DNA of 55,731 nt from JBBDMW01 sp040878005 (GTDB taxonomy: Bacteria > Chloroflexota > Dehalococcoidia > Lucifugimonadales > Lucifugimonadaceae), in contig JBBDMW010000057.1 of NCBI GenBank assembly GCA_040878005.1, forward strand, positions 1 through 55,731, written 5' to 3'. How positions within the stretch are numbered: the first letter of the stretch is position 1; every line of letters begins with the position of its first letter. The translations under genes and the position numbers were made by a program. Under the pieces are notes generated by a model. It saw only the letters and a program-made list of their open reading frames with translations, was not told where the DNA came from and did not search any database. This document shows, piece by piece, positions 1 through 7,984 of this stretch.

Positions 1-1
1 A

Positions 2-391
2 GGCTTTGAGGTTGATCCACGTGACTATTACCCCGGCGTCAATTTGGCAACGCTGCTGTTGCGTAAGGGCACACCTGAGGCCTTAAAAGAATTAGAGCAG
101 GTGCGACCAGTTGTTTCGTTTGCTGTCACCCGCAGGGGCGGAATCCAATCAGCAGATTACTGGGATGTGGTCACAGTCTTGGAATTATCGGCAATGGGTG
201 AGGACTGGCAGACTGCCAAACGCGCTGCGGGAAAGGCCGTTTTAATAGCGGATGCACCATGGACCCTTAGAACAACAGCGCGCAACCTACGTATTATCAA
301 GGACTCATTTGATCAGCGGAACAAGAGTACAACTGAGTTACGGCAATTGATAACCGAGCTAGAGAACGCAGCAGACGAAATGCGCTCATGA
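2..391 (+). CDS. TPR-S / TRAFs-binding domain protein, C-terminal part (5' end outside window)
   Basis: The reading frame is open from the window edge (base 2) to TGA at 389-391, so only the C-terminal ~129 residues are seen. The segment starts GFEVDPRDYYPGVN and continues with ATLLLRKG, FAVTRRGG, DYWDVVTVLELS and a TARNLR stretch near the end. I recognise this as the C-terminal part of the MAP3K TRAFs-binding/DUF4071 (TPR-S) helical repeat domain. In bacteria such domains commonly sit in multi-domain signalling or conflict proteins, next to caspase-like or other effector domains; that role is family knowledge and the effector part is not visible here. The gene looks less GC-rich than the rest of the window, which hints at a different origin. 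Fairly sure of the domain, unsure of the function. Confidence 0.6.
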   Translation, partial: GFEVDPRDYYPGVNLATLLLRKGTPEALKELEQVRPVVSFAVTRRGGIQSADYWDVVTVLELSAMGEDWQTAKRAAGKAVLIADAPWTLRTTARNLRIIKDSFDQRNKSTTELRQLITELENAADEMRS

Positions 392-507
392 ATCGCAGAT
401 GACTAATGGACATCAGTGCTCGGTAGTCAAGGAATCTGCGCCAGAGTACGTGTGGTGTTTACCGATGTATCTAGGACAAGCTACCGCGCTACGAAATTGT
501 CAAACCG

Positions 508-540
508 CAAAAAGAGAGGGCCAGACGTGGTGTCTGGCCC
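508..540 (-). terminator. Rho-independent terminator of tRNA-Phe
   Basis: Read on the minus strand there is a 9-bp perfect stem (plus-strand arms GGGCCAGAC at 518-526 and GTCTGGCCC at 532-540) with a 5-nt loop, followed by a U-rich tail TCTCTTTTTG (plus 508-517). It lies 16 bp past the encoded CCA of the tRNA, exactly where a tRNA terminator is expected. Confidence 0.85.
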
Positions 541-556
541 CAGTTCGGATTCAGTT

Positions 557-632
557 TGGTGCCGAGGGCCGGACTTGAACCGGCGACACATGGATTTTCA
601 GTCCATTGCTCTACCAACTGAGCTACCTCGGC
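557..632 (-). tRNA. tRNA-Phe (anticodon GAA)
   Basis: Complete cloverleaf on the minus strand. The acceptor stem GCCGAGG (632-626) pairs with CCTCGGC (567-561), followed by discriminator A (560) and an encoded CCA (559-557). The D arm reads GCTCAGTTGGTAGAGC. The anticodon arm ATGGA-CTGAAAA-TCCAT gives anticodon GAA, hence Phe. The T arm has the canonical GTTCAAGTC. The gene has its own promoter (643-672) and terminator (508-540), so it is a monocistronic tRNA unit. Confidence 0.95.
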
Positions 633-642
633 ATGGCATCTC

Positions 643-672
643 ATCCTAAGGCCAGCGCACCCTGTGAGGCAA
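643..672 (-). promoter_or_regulatory. Promoter of tRNA-Phe
   Basis: On the minus strand a -35 TTGCCT (plus 667-672) and a -10 TAGGAT (plus 643-648) are separated by 18 bp. The -10 ends 10 bp before the first tRNA base, which fits a short 5' leader. Each box matches sigma-70 consensus at 4 of 6 positions. Confidence 0.6.
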
Positions 673-728
673 GCGGCACGACGCTTTCTTCGTGTAGTGT
701 CTTATGAGCCGGCCGCCACCGGCAGCGT

Positions 729-737
729 TGCTATAAT
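729..737 (+). promoter_or_regulatory. Extended -10 promoter of the DRTGG ATPase gene
   Basis: TGC followed by a perfect TATAAT (732-737) makes an extended -10 element. I see no good -35 box 16-18 bp upstream. The predicted start near 744 gives an ~80-nt 5' leader before the ATG at 825. The same TGn-TATA pattern precedes rpsB, nusA and tRNA-Arg in this window. Confidence 0.5.
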
Positions 738-824
738 CGCACATGTCTGCCGTATTCCCGGGTGAGCACGGCAACTAACCGAAGATGACCACCAGCCTGC
801 ACAGGGGCATCGGCACAGCCACTC

Positions 825-1820
825 ATGGCCACACTCATCATAGCGTCCACAACTGAGGGGGCGGGCAAGACCGCCATCGCGGCGGCCCTGGCAACCAGGT
901 TTGCAGCGTCCGACCGGAAAGTCGCTCTCGGAAAGGCGTGGGCCGACGACCCATCATCAGACCCTGATGCAGCCGCCCTGCACGCGCTGGCGCCGGAAGC
1001 GGAGGCCATAACGGCCGTTGCGTTGAACGGAGACCAACCGGCCACTGCCCAGGTCGGAGAGATCGCTGGACGCCTAAACAAAGTGGCCGCAGGAGTCCCC
1101 GTATCGGTCATCGAGGGGCGATCCGGCGACACCGGCTCGAACCTGGCGCTTGCCGAGGCCGTAGACGGTCTTGTGGTGCTCGTGGCCCGGCTGGAGGACG
1201 ACATTGCCGGCCACGCACGGGTTTACGGCAGTCGCCTGGCAGGAGTGATTATCAACGGCGTGCCCCGGTACAGGGAGGCCAGTCTCCAGGCGGAGGTGCT
1301 TCCGGCGCTAACCGAAGCCGGGATTCCCGTGCTTGGGTGGCTGCCTGAGGACCGCAGGCTGCTGGCGCCCACGGTAGACCTGGTTGCAGAACACCTTGAA
1401 GGTCAGTACGCACTCTGGAAAGAACACTCTGGCCGCCTGATTGACAACTTTCTCATTGGCGGCATGATCTTGGACTGGGGTCCGCTCTACTTCAGCTCCC
1501 AGGAGAATGTGGGCGTTGTTGTCCGGGGCGACCGACCGGACATCCAACTGGCGGCGGTGCAGACGGGCACTGTGCAGGCGATGATTCTTACCAAGGGCAT
1601 CCCGCCGATCGAGTATGTCTACTACGAGGCTGACCAACGCGAGATCCCTGTAGTGGTGGTCGCCACTGACACCAACGAGACGGCCGCGAAGTTGGAGTCG
1701 TTGCTGCCGAAGATCCGCTTCGACCACCCGGAGAAGCTCCAGCGGTTGCTGGAGTTGGCGGACGGCCGGCTGGACTTCGATGCTATTGAGGCGGCAGCCG
1801 TTCAGCCTGCGACCCGTTAA
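825..1820 (+). CDS. BioD-like P-loop ATPase with DRTGG domain
   Basis: A 331-residue protein with two parts. The N-terminal ~190 residues are a BioD/CobQ-type P-loop NTPase fold with Walker A TTEGAGKTAIAAAL near residue 9, and later AGVIINGVPRYR. The C-terminal part, from about residue 205 (GGMILDWGPLYFSSQENVG) to 320, matches the DRTGG domain found in proteobacterial-type phosphotransacetylases and in regulatory ATPases. The same architecture without the PTA catalytic domain is common in Chloroflexota and archaea as an uncharacterised 'phosphotransacetylase family' protein. It therefore probably senses a nucleotide or small acyl metabolite rather than transferring acetyl groups; this is inference. 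It appears monocistronic, with an extended -10 promoter at 729-737. Confidence 0.8.
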   Translation: MATLIIASTTEGAGKTAIAAALATRFAASDRKVALGKAWADDPSSDPDAAALHALAPEAEAITAVALNGDQPATAQVGEIAGRLNKVAAGVPVSVIEGRSGDTGSNLALAEAVDGLVVLVARLEDDIAGHARVYGSRLAGVIINGVPRYREASLQAEVLPALTEAGIPVLGWLPEDRRLLAPTVDLVAEHLEGQYALWKEHSGRLIDNFLIGGMILDWGPLYFSSQENVGVVVRGDRPDIQLAAVQTGTVQAMILTKGIPPIEYVYYEADQREIPVVVVATDTNETAAKLESLLPKIRFDHPEKLQRLLELADGRLDFDAIEAAAVQPATR

Positions 1821-2054
1821 TTCGGTCGCAGCCGGTTCCGAAGTACGGCGTGCTGGTTCTCGGGCGCGTACCTTTTCCGATTACGGTGCGCCAGGCGCGT
1901 CACAGGAACATTGCCGCATAGCGAAGAAGGGCAGGCCAAGCCCGCCCCTCCAGCGACTGAAGATTACCGGCGACAAACGCGACACAGACACCGTAAAACC
2001 AACTGGCTATCAGTTTGAATAAGCGCTATATCGCGTTAGCGGTGAACGCCACGC
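1821..2054. other. Intergenic stretch, convergent genes
   Basis: About 230 bp between the convergent DRTGG ATPase and zinc-ribbon genes. Short open frames run through it but have no recognisable protein signature. No convincing hairpin with a U tract was seen. Confidence 0.4.
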
Positions 2055-2246
2055 TCAGGCAGCAGATGAGCGGCGGGAATTCTCGGACGGCTCGGCGGAT
2101 GCGCCAGCCATGTACAGGTCGTACTCGGTGGCATCCAGGTCAAGCCAGTAGCGGCATTCTGTACAGACCATGTAAGGTCCAAATAGGCCGTCACCTACCT
2201 CCAGGAACCGGCTGTTGCACTCCGGGCACTTATCAATTGGCGGCAT
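2055..2246 (-). CDS. Small zinc-ribbon protein
   Basis: A 63-residue protein beginning MPPIDKCPECNSRFLEVGDG with a second motif CTECRYW. The two CxxC knuckles (CPEC and CTEC) are about 20 residues apart, forming a single treble-clef/zinc-ribbon. The tail is Ser/Ala/Arg-rich and likely disordered. The start is well supported: a strong Shine-Dalgarno GGGAGG lies 5 nt before ATG, and a -10 TATAAT plus palindrome lie ~40-65 bp upstream. Function is unknown; such proteins often bind nucleic acids or partner proteins. I do not recognise a named family. Confidence 0.7.
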   Translation of the reverse strand: MPPIDKCPECNSRFLEVGDGLFGPYMVCTECRYWLDLDATEYDLYMAGASAEPSENSRRSSAA

Positions 2247-2287
2247 TCGTTACCTCCCGATCAGCCTAACCGATGGCAACGGCCTGG

Positions 2288-2312
2288 ATTATATTCCATA
2301 ACAGCCTGTTAT
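2288..2312 (-). promoter_or_regulatory. Promoter with palindromic operator upstream of the zinc-ribbon gene
   Basis: On the minus strand a perfect -10 TATAAT (plus 2288-2293) is preceded 4 bp upstream by the palindrome ATAACAGCCTGTTAT (plus 2298-2312), with 7-bp perfect arms around a single central base. The palindrome occupies the space between -10 and -35, the usual place of a repressor site. The start would be near 2281, giving a 35-nt leader to the ATG at 2246. The binding protein is unknown. Confidence 0.5.
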
Positions 2313-2435
2313 CCATCATAGTTACCTGGGAATGCTTGGTTTAGGTGTCTCTGCAAGTGTGGCTTCAAACTGCCAGATGAGTGACATCCGGTGGTTAACG
2401 TCATGTGAACGTTTTATTACGGAAGTGAGAACTTT

Positions 2436-3248
2436 ATGAGTCAGGCTGGTGAAATTTATACCCATGGCCATCATGAATCGGTTGTTTCACAGCATGCCGA
2501 ACGTACTGCAGCAGAGGCAGCCGCATTTCTCTTGCCAATGCTCAAGCCAGGCATGCGGGTGCTGGACTTTGGCTGCGGGCCGGGGACCATCACCGTGGGC
2601 CTCGCTGAAGCTGTCGCGCCCGGCGAAGTGGTGGGCATCGACATCTCTGATGACGTGATCAGCCAGGCACGTGAACACGCCTCCAGCAAGGGCGTGACCA
2701 ACGTGTCATTCACCGCCGGCAACGTGTATGACCTGCCGTATGAGGAAGCGTCCATGGACGCGGCTTACGCCCACCAGGTTCTCCAGCACCTCGCTCGTCC
2801 GGCCGAAGCCCTTTCGGAGATACGCCGACTGCTGAAACCGGGTGGATTCGTGGGAGTACGGGAAGTCGACTGGGGCGCCACCGCTGTCTCGCCCGTCGAT
2901 GCGCGCCTCGAACGGTTCATGGAGGTGTATCACGAGGTATCCCGCAGGAACGGCGGGAACGCTGATGCAGGCCGTTACGTGAGGGAATGGCTGGTGCAGG
3001 CAGGGTTTTCAGACCACCGCCTGACTACTTCCACGTGGACGTTTGCTGACCCGGCATCGACCCAGAAGTGGGGCGACTCCTGGGCGACCCGCATAGTCAA
3101 GTCCAGCCTGGCTAAGAAGGCAGTTGAATACGGAATCGCGACCCCTGCTGACCTTGAAGAAATGTCTGCGGGCTGGAGAGAGTGGGGCAGGTCGCCGACG
3201 GCGTTCTTCTCGTTCATTCATGTAGAGGGCGTTGGCTGGAAGCGCTGA
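2436..3248 (+). CDS. Class I SAM-dependent methyltransferase (UbiE/MenG-like)
   Basis: A 270-residue protein with a Rossmann methyltransferase core. Motif I is VLDFGCGPGTITVGLA (residues ~42-57), the acidic end of beta-2 is VVGIDISDD, motif II region is NVYDLPYEEASMD, and the post-motif segment is LLKPGGFVGVREVDW. The layout is that of the Methyltransf_11/25 group that includes quinone and small-molecule methylases. The C-terminal ~100 residues are family-variable and do not identify a substrate. Transcribed alone; no neighbour suggests a pathway. A ubiE/menG assignment would be over-reach. Confidence 0.8.
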   Translation: MSQAGEIYTHGHHESVVSQHAERTAAEAAAFLLPMLKPGMRVLDFGCGPGTITVGLAEAVAPGEVVGIDISDDVISQAREHASSKGVTNVSFTAGNVYDLPYEEASMDAAYAHQVLQHLARPAEALSEIRRLLKPGGFVGVREVDWGATAVSPVDARLERFMEVYHEVSRRNGGNADAGRYVREWLVQAGFSDHRLTTSTWTFADPASTQKWGDSWATRIVKSSLAKKAVEYGIATPADLEEMSAGWREWGRSPTAFFSFIHVEGVGWKR

Positions 3249-3403
3249 GCATTCGCCAGTATTGCGCGTGGGCGTCGTTGGAACCCTCCGGCGGGGTATG
3301 GCAAGGTGGTGACGTCTGTGTGATGAAGACTGGGACAAGGTGATCAGGTTGCGGCGCTTCGTAAATTTTTGGCCGCAGCCAGAGCTGGGGCAGGAGAGAA
3401 TTG

Positions 3404-5239
3404 ATGGCTTATCAGCCGATTGAGGACTACGGGGTCATAGGTGATCTGTACACCGTGGCGCTGGTTGGTAGAAACGGCTCCATTGACTGGCTCTGTATGC
3501 CGCATTTTGATTCCCCCAGCATCTTTGCTGCCATCCTGGACCACAAGAAGGGTGGTCGATTTCAGATTGCACCGGTTGGAGGCACAGCCACAACAAAGCA
3601 GTTTTATCTTCCGGAGACGAATATTCTCGTCACAAGGTTTCTAACGCCGGAAGGCGCAGCGGAAATCATTGACTACATGCCCATAGAGCATGAGGCTGAG
3701 GCCGGAGTCCACCACGACCTGGTGCGGAAGGTGACAGGGCTGCGAGGCTCCATGCGGCTCCGGATGGAATGCCTGCCAGCCTTCGACTACGGGCGAGCCG
3801 CCCACACCACTGAGAGAGTGGATGGCGGCGCGATCTTCAGGTCGCCGGACATGAATCTCGGCCTGTCATCAAGTGTCCCGCTGGAGGTATCGCCCATTGA
3901 TGCCAGTGCGGAATTTGCACTGGAAGAAGGGCAGTCGGCGGAGTTCATAATCGGCCAGTTGGATCACGGTATGGACAGCATCACGCCGCTTGAGTACCAG
4001 AACTCAGAGCAGACACTGGCTGAAACCTCGGAATACTGGCGTTCCTGGATCTCGAAATGCACGTACAACGGCCGGTGGCGGGAGACGGTTCACAGGTCAG
4101 CGCTGGTCCTCAAGCTGCTCACATACGCTCCAACCGGTGCAATCGTCGCCGCGCCCACCACCAGCCTGCCGGAGCACATTGGCGGTGAGCGAAACTGGGA
4201 CTACCGCTATACATGGATCCGGGACGCTTCATTCACGGTGTACGCCCTGATGCGCATAGGGTTCACCGATGAAGCTGAACATTTCATGGAGTGGGTGGAG
4301 GCCCGGTGCCACGAACTGGAGCCGGATGGCACGATTCAGATCATGTACGGCATCGATGGGCGCCACAACCTCGAAGAGTTATCGCTGGATCACCTCGAGG
4401 GCTACATGGGGTCGAGGCCCGTGCGCATTGGCAACGGCGCCTATGACCAGCTTCAGTTGGACATATACGGCGAGTTGATGGACGCCGCGTACCTGTACAA
4501 CAAGTACGGCGCGAAAATTTCCTACAGCCTGTGGACAGAGCTGACACGGATGTTGGAGTGGGTGTGCGACAACTGGCAGCGTACAGATGAAGGAATCTGG
4601 GAAGTGCGTGGCGGCCAGAGGCACTTCGTTTACTCCAGGCTCATGTGCTGGGTCGCCCTGGACCGCGGGATTCGCCTGGCTGACAAGCGATCCTTCCCCG
4701 CAAACGAGAAGCGCTGGAAGGCAGTCCGCAACGAGATCTACAGGGACATCATGGAGAACGGGTGGGATGAGGAGCGCGGCGCGTTCGTCCAGGCTTACGG
4801 CTCAACTGCGCTGGACGCCTCCAACCTGGTCATGCCCCTAGTCTTCTTCGTCGCCCCCACGGACCCGCGGATGCTCAGGACCCTCGATGCCACCATGGAG
4901 TCCCCGTCGGAAGGCGGGCTCGTTTCCAACAGCCTGGTGTACAGGTACAACCTGAGAGACGCCCCCGACGGATTATCCGGCGAAGAGGGAGCGTTCAGCA
5001 TATGCACGTTCTGGCTGGTAGAGGCGCTCACCCGGGCAGGGAGGCGGGACCCGAAGCGACTGGAGCAGGCGCGGCTCATCTTTGAGCAGATGCTGGGATA
5101 CTCCAACCACCTTGGGTTGTATTCCGAGGAGGTTGGGCCGACAGGCGAGGCGCTGGGGAACTTCCCGCAGGCATTCACGCACATATCGCTGATTAGCGCC
5201 GCGTTTAACCTCGACCGCACGCTTGGCGCCGGCGCCTGA
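3404..5239 (+). CDS. Glycoside hydrolase family 15 protein (glucoamylase/trehalase-like)
   Basis: A 611-residue protein opening MAYQPIEDYGVIGDLYTVAL followed by GSIDWLCMPHFDSPSIFA, the hallmark N-terminus of bacterial GH15 enzymes. The catalytic (alpha/alpha)6 barrel shows NWDYRYTWIRDASFTVYAL (~residue 265), a central QIMYGIDGRH...EEL block, GNGAYDQLQLDIYGELMDA and EEGAFSICTFWLVEAL near the end. The family hydrolyses alpha-glucosidic bonds, and many bacterial members act on trehalose or maltodextrins. No signal peptide is visible, so it is probably cytoplasmic. ATG at 3404 is preferred over the adjacent TTG at 3401 because AGGAGA ends 6 nt upstream. Exact substrate cannot be told. Confidence 0.88.
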   Translation: MAYQPIEDYGVIGDLYTVALVGRNGSIDWLCMPHFDSPSIFAAILDHKKGGRFQIAPVGGTATTKQFYLPETNILVTRFLTPEGAAEIIDYMPIEHEAEAGVHHDLVRKVTGLRGSMRLRMECLPAFDYGRAAHTTERVDGGAIFRSPDMNLGLSSSVPLEVSPIDASAEFALEEGQSAEFIIGQLDHGMDSITPLEYQNSEQTLAETSEYWRSWISKCTYNGRWRETVHRSALVLKLLTYAPTGAIVAAPTTSLPEHIGGERNWDYRYTWIRDASFTVYALMRIGFTDEAEHFMEWVEARCHELEPDGTIQIMYGIDGRHNLEELSLDHLEGYMGSRPVRIGNGAYDQLQLDIYGELMDAAYLYNKYGAKISYSLWTELTRMLEWVCDNWQRTDEGIWEVRGGQRHFVYSRLMCWVALDRGIRLADKRSFPANEKRWKAVRNEIYRDIMENGWDEERGAFVQAYGSTALDASNLVMPLVFFVAPTDPRMLRTLDATMESPSEGGLVSNSLVYRYNLRDAPDGLSGEEGAFSICTFWLVEALTRAGRRDPKRLEQARLIFEQMLGYSNHLGLYSEEVGPTGEALGNFPQAFTHISLISAAFNLDRTLGAGA

Positions 5240-5363
5240 TGCCATCCTGCTGTGCACTCCGCCTCTCCCGTGCATTGACCACTTTGGCCAGCAGAACGGC
5301 AACTTTTGCAGTTCTTGCTCCTAACCGGCGCCACACGAGCGCCAAACCTTGGCGAGTGGTTCC

Positions 5364-5369
5364 TATAAT
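5364..5369 (+). promoter_or_regulatory. Perfect -10 box 6 bp before the helicase start (possible leaderless transcript)
   Basis: TATAAT at 5364-5369 is followed by six bases and then ATG at 5376. Transcription normally starts about 7 nt after the -10, which would put +1 on the A of the start codon. No Shine-Dalgarno precedes this ATG, consistent with a leaderless mRNA. No -35 match was found. Confidence 0.45.
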
Positions 5370-5375
5370 CGGGTA

Positions 5376-7679
5376 ATGCTTTCCACCGATCTCCTCTCAG
5401 ACCTATCCGAACGCCAGCGTGAGGCCGTGCAGCATGTGGACGGCCCGCTTCTCATAGTCGCGGGACCCGGCAGCGGCAAGACCCGCGTCATGGCCCACCG
5501 CGTCGCCTACCTCGTCCGTGAGCACCAGGTTCCGCCGTATCGCATCCTGGCCGTCACCTTTACCAACAAGGCGGCACGGGAATTGCGTGAGCGGTGCGAG
5601 CGGCTGGTGCCGGGCGCTGCGGGCCAACTACAGGTGCGTACGTTCCACGGTTTCTGCGCCCTCATGCTCCGCTACGACGGCGAGCGCGTCGGGTTGAAGC
5701 AGGGCTTCACGATCTACGATGACGACGACCAGTCGCGCACGGTCCGCCGCATCCTCGACGACCTTGACGTGGACCCCAAGCAGTTTCCGCCACGTGCGCT
5801 GCTGGCGATTATCTCGGACGCCAAGAATAAGATGATCGGTCCCATGGAGTTCAGCAAGGGCGCCGAGACCTACCGTGAGGAAGTGGCCGGGCGGGTATAT
5901 GACAGGTACGAAGAAGCGCTGCAACGGTCCAATGCAGTGGACTTCGATGATTTGCTGCTAAAGGCTTTCCTTCTGCTGGAAGGCCATCCCGATGTCCTTG
6001 AGCGCTACCAGGAGCGCTACCAGTACCTGCTGGTGGATGAGTTCCAGGACACGAACCCGCTCCAGTTCCAGGTTGCTCGCCTGCTGTCTGCCAGGCATCA
6101 CAACATCTGCGTGGTCGGCGATCCTGACCAGTCGATATATTCATGGCGTCACGCTGACCCCACCAACCTGACTGATTTCAGGGCCACGTTTCCCAACGCC
6201 AGGATCGTCACGCTGGACCAGAGTTACCGGTCCACCCAGATCATCCTTGAAGCCGCGGACTCGTTGATCGCCAATAACGAAGGGCGCATGGAGAAGCACC
6301 TCTGGACGGAGAACGACCGGGGGGCGAAGATCGCGGTCGCCGAGGCCTATGACGAGGAGGAAGAGGCGCGCATCGTCTTGGAGGAGATCGCCAGGCTCGT
6401 GGACCGCGAAGGGTATAGCCGGAGCGAAATCGCCGTGATGTACCGCATCAATGCGCAGTCTCGCGCCATGGAGGTGGTCTGCAACCATCAGGGCGTGCCG
6501 TACAGGCTGGTGGGTGGCGTGAAGTTCTATGAGAGGCGTGAGATCCGCGACCTGCTCTCTTACCTGCGCGTTGTCAGCAACCCATCCGATGACGCAGCGT
6601 TGGAGCGCATCATCAACACGCCCACACGAGGCATCAGTGAAAAGACAGTGGCGGAATTGCGCCGCGCCGCCAGCAGGCACAGCACGCCGCTCCTGGACGC
6701 CGTCTTCTCAGTGGGCGATGAGCGTAATCCCCTCGGTGTCACCCTTGCCACACGTGCACAGAAGTCTGTGGTGGCATTCGCTGACCTTGTGAACCGCTTT
6801 ATCGAGCAAAGCATGGTCCTGCAGCCGCAGGAGTTGCTGGACCTGGTGCTTGAGCGCAGTGGTTACGCCCGGCTCATACAGGAAGACCGGGAGCGCGGCG
6901 ATGAGCGCCTGGAGAACGTGCGGGAACTTCGCGGTTCGGCTGAGCAGTACTCCGGCGGCGACGCACGTGAGCAACTGGCAGAGTTCCTTGAGAACGTGGC
7001 GCTCGTTTCCCAGGTGGATGACCTGCAAGCGGGCGATGGCAGTTCCGCCGCCGGCGCCTCGAGCGACGCGGTCACGCTCATAACCCTGCACCAGGCGAAA
7101 GGCCTGGAATATGACGCCGTATTCATGATTGGACTGGAAGAAGGGCTGTTGCCGCATTCCCGTTCAGTGGAAGACCCTGTGCAACTGGAAGAAGAGCGCA
7201 GGCTGTGCTACGTGGGAATGACCAGGGCCAGAAAGCGCCTGTACATGCTGCATGCGTTCCAGAGGCGGTTCCGTGGCAGCCTGTCCGCCAGTGTTCCCTC
7301 ACGGTTCCTGATGGAACTGCCGGAATCGGCGGTCGCACTCAAAAGCATTCGAAGCCATGCGCGGAAAGCGGATGTTGCACACGACCCCATGTGGACAAAG
7401 CGCATGGCCACCACGCCTGCGCCGCGGCCGGCTACGAAGCCGGGTCAGGCGTTTGTGTCAGGCGACCGTGTCAGGCACTCCCATTTTGGTGACGGAATAG
7501 TGGTGAGCGTGGCTGAGGTGCGCGGAGACATGGAAGCGACCGTCGCCTTCTCGGGCGGGCACGGCGTGAAACGCCTGATGCTCGGGTTTGCTCCGCTGGA
7601 GAAGGTGAGCGTGGACAGCCGTGACGACCCGTCAAACCCCATGCCGGAAGTTATAGATCCCATCCTGGACTCGCCTTAG
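5376..7679 (+). CDS. pcrA: UvrD/PcrA-type ATP-dependent DNA helicase
   Basis: A 767-residue superfamily 1A 3'-5' helicase. Motifs in order: Q motif LSERQREAVQHVDGP, Walker A AGPGSGKTRVMAHR, motif Ia AVTFTNKAARELRER, motif II VDEFQDTNPLQ, motif III VVGDPDQSIYSWRHA, motif IV LDQSYRST, motif V TLITLHQAKGLEYDAVFMIG, motif VI LCYVGMTRARKRLYML. The length and the C-terminal SH3-like tail (GDRVRHSHFGDGIVVSV) are typical of PcrA/UvrD. It unwinds DNA in nucleotide excision and mismatch repair and strips proteins such as RecA from DNA. An upstream in-frame TTG at 5349 exists, but ATG 5376 matches family N-termini and sits right behind a TATAAT. Confidence 0.93.
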   Translation: MLSTDLLSDLSERQREAVQHVDGPLLIVAGPGSGKTRVMAHRVAYLVREHQVPPYRILAVTFTNKAARELRERCERLVPGAAGQLQVRTFHGFCALMLRYDGERVGLKQGFTIYDDDDQSRTVRRILDDLDVDPKQFPPRALLAIISDAKNKMIGPMEFSKGAETYREEVAGRVYDRYEEALQRSNAVDFDDLLLKAFLLLEGHPDVLERYQERYQYLLVDEFQDTNPLQFQVARLLSARHHNICVVGDPDQSIYSWRHADPTNLTDFRATFPNARIVTLDQSYRSTQIILEAADSLIANNEGRMEKHLWTENDRGAKIAVAEAYDEEEEARIVLEEIARLVDREGYSRSEIAVMYRINAQSRAMEVVCNHQGVPYRLVGGVKFYERREIRDLLSYLRVVSNPSDDAALERIINTPTRGISEKTVAELRRAASRHSTPLLDAVFSVGDERNPLGVTLATRAQKSVVAFADLVNRFIEQSMVLQPQELLDLVLERSGYARLIQEDRERGDERLENVRELRGSAEQYSGGDAREQLAEFLENVALVSQVDDLQAGDGSSAAGASSDAVTLITLHQAKGLEYDAVFMIGLEEGLLPHSRSVEDPVQLEEERRLCYVGMTRARKRLYMLHAFQRRFRGSLSASVPSRFLMELPESAVALKSIRSHARKADVAHDPMWTKRMATTPAPRPATKPGQAFVSGDRVRHSHFGDGIVVSVAEVRGDMEATVAFSGGHGVKRLMLGFAPLEKVSVDSRDDPSNPMPEVIDPILDSP

Positions 7680-7984
7680 GCGCCGACTGGTTGCCGACCT
7701 TCTCCCCCAGGTGCACCAGTCACCTGGTCATGGCTGGGGGGAGTCGCACGTTCTTTATGACCATCCACTTTCGCCTCGCATTTCACGGGTCGGCGGGGGG
7801 CTCCATCGCCAGAGTACACGGCCTCCGTGGAGTTTCCATTACGCTAAAGGGCGCCGCGTATTTGGCAACCAGGGCAGAGCCTCGTTACGATCCGTGCTTC
7901 CGCCCGCGTAAGATAACGGGATGCACTACCTTACGGATTCCAATGCTGGGCAACGGCATCCAAAGTGGCGAAATAGTAACGTGA
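7680..7984. other. Intergenic region with a GC hairpin
   Basis: About 305 bp between the helicase and the MaoC genes. An imperfect hairpin with arms CTCCCCCAG (7702-7710) and CTGGGGGGAG (7734-7743), plus a nested AGGTG/CACCT pairing, lies just after the helicase stop. It lacks a U tract, so it may be an RNA stabiliser or a Rho-type end. No gene is supported here. Confidence 0.4.

Noticed and set aside
416..649. 77-codon open frame on the plus strand overlapping tRNA-Phe
   Set aside because: It is the antisense of the tRNA and its terminator. The translated GPDLNRRHMDFQS-like string is a well-known spurious product of tRNA genes.
1780..2269. Two overlapping short frames after the DRTGG ATPase
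   Set aside because: No family pattern and no Shine-Dalgarno. One is antisense to the better-supported zinc-ribbon gene.
7691..7984. 97-codon frame between the helicase and MaoC genes
   Set aside because: No recognisable motif. It runs through a GC hairpin, and its composition is not protein-like.
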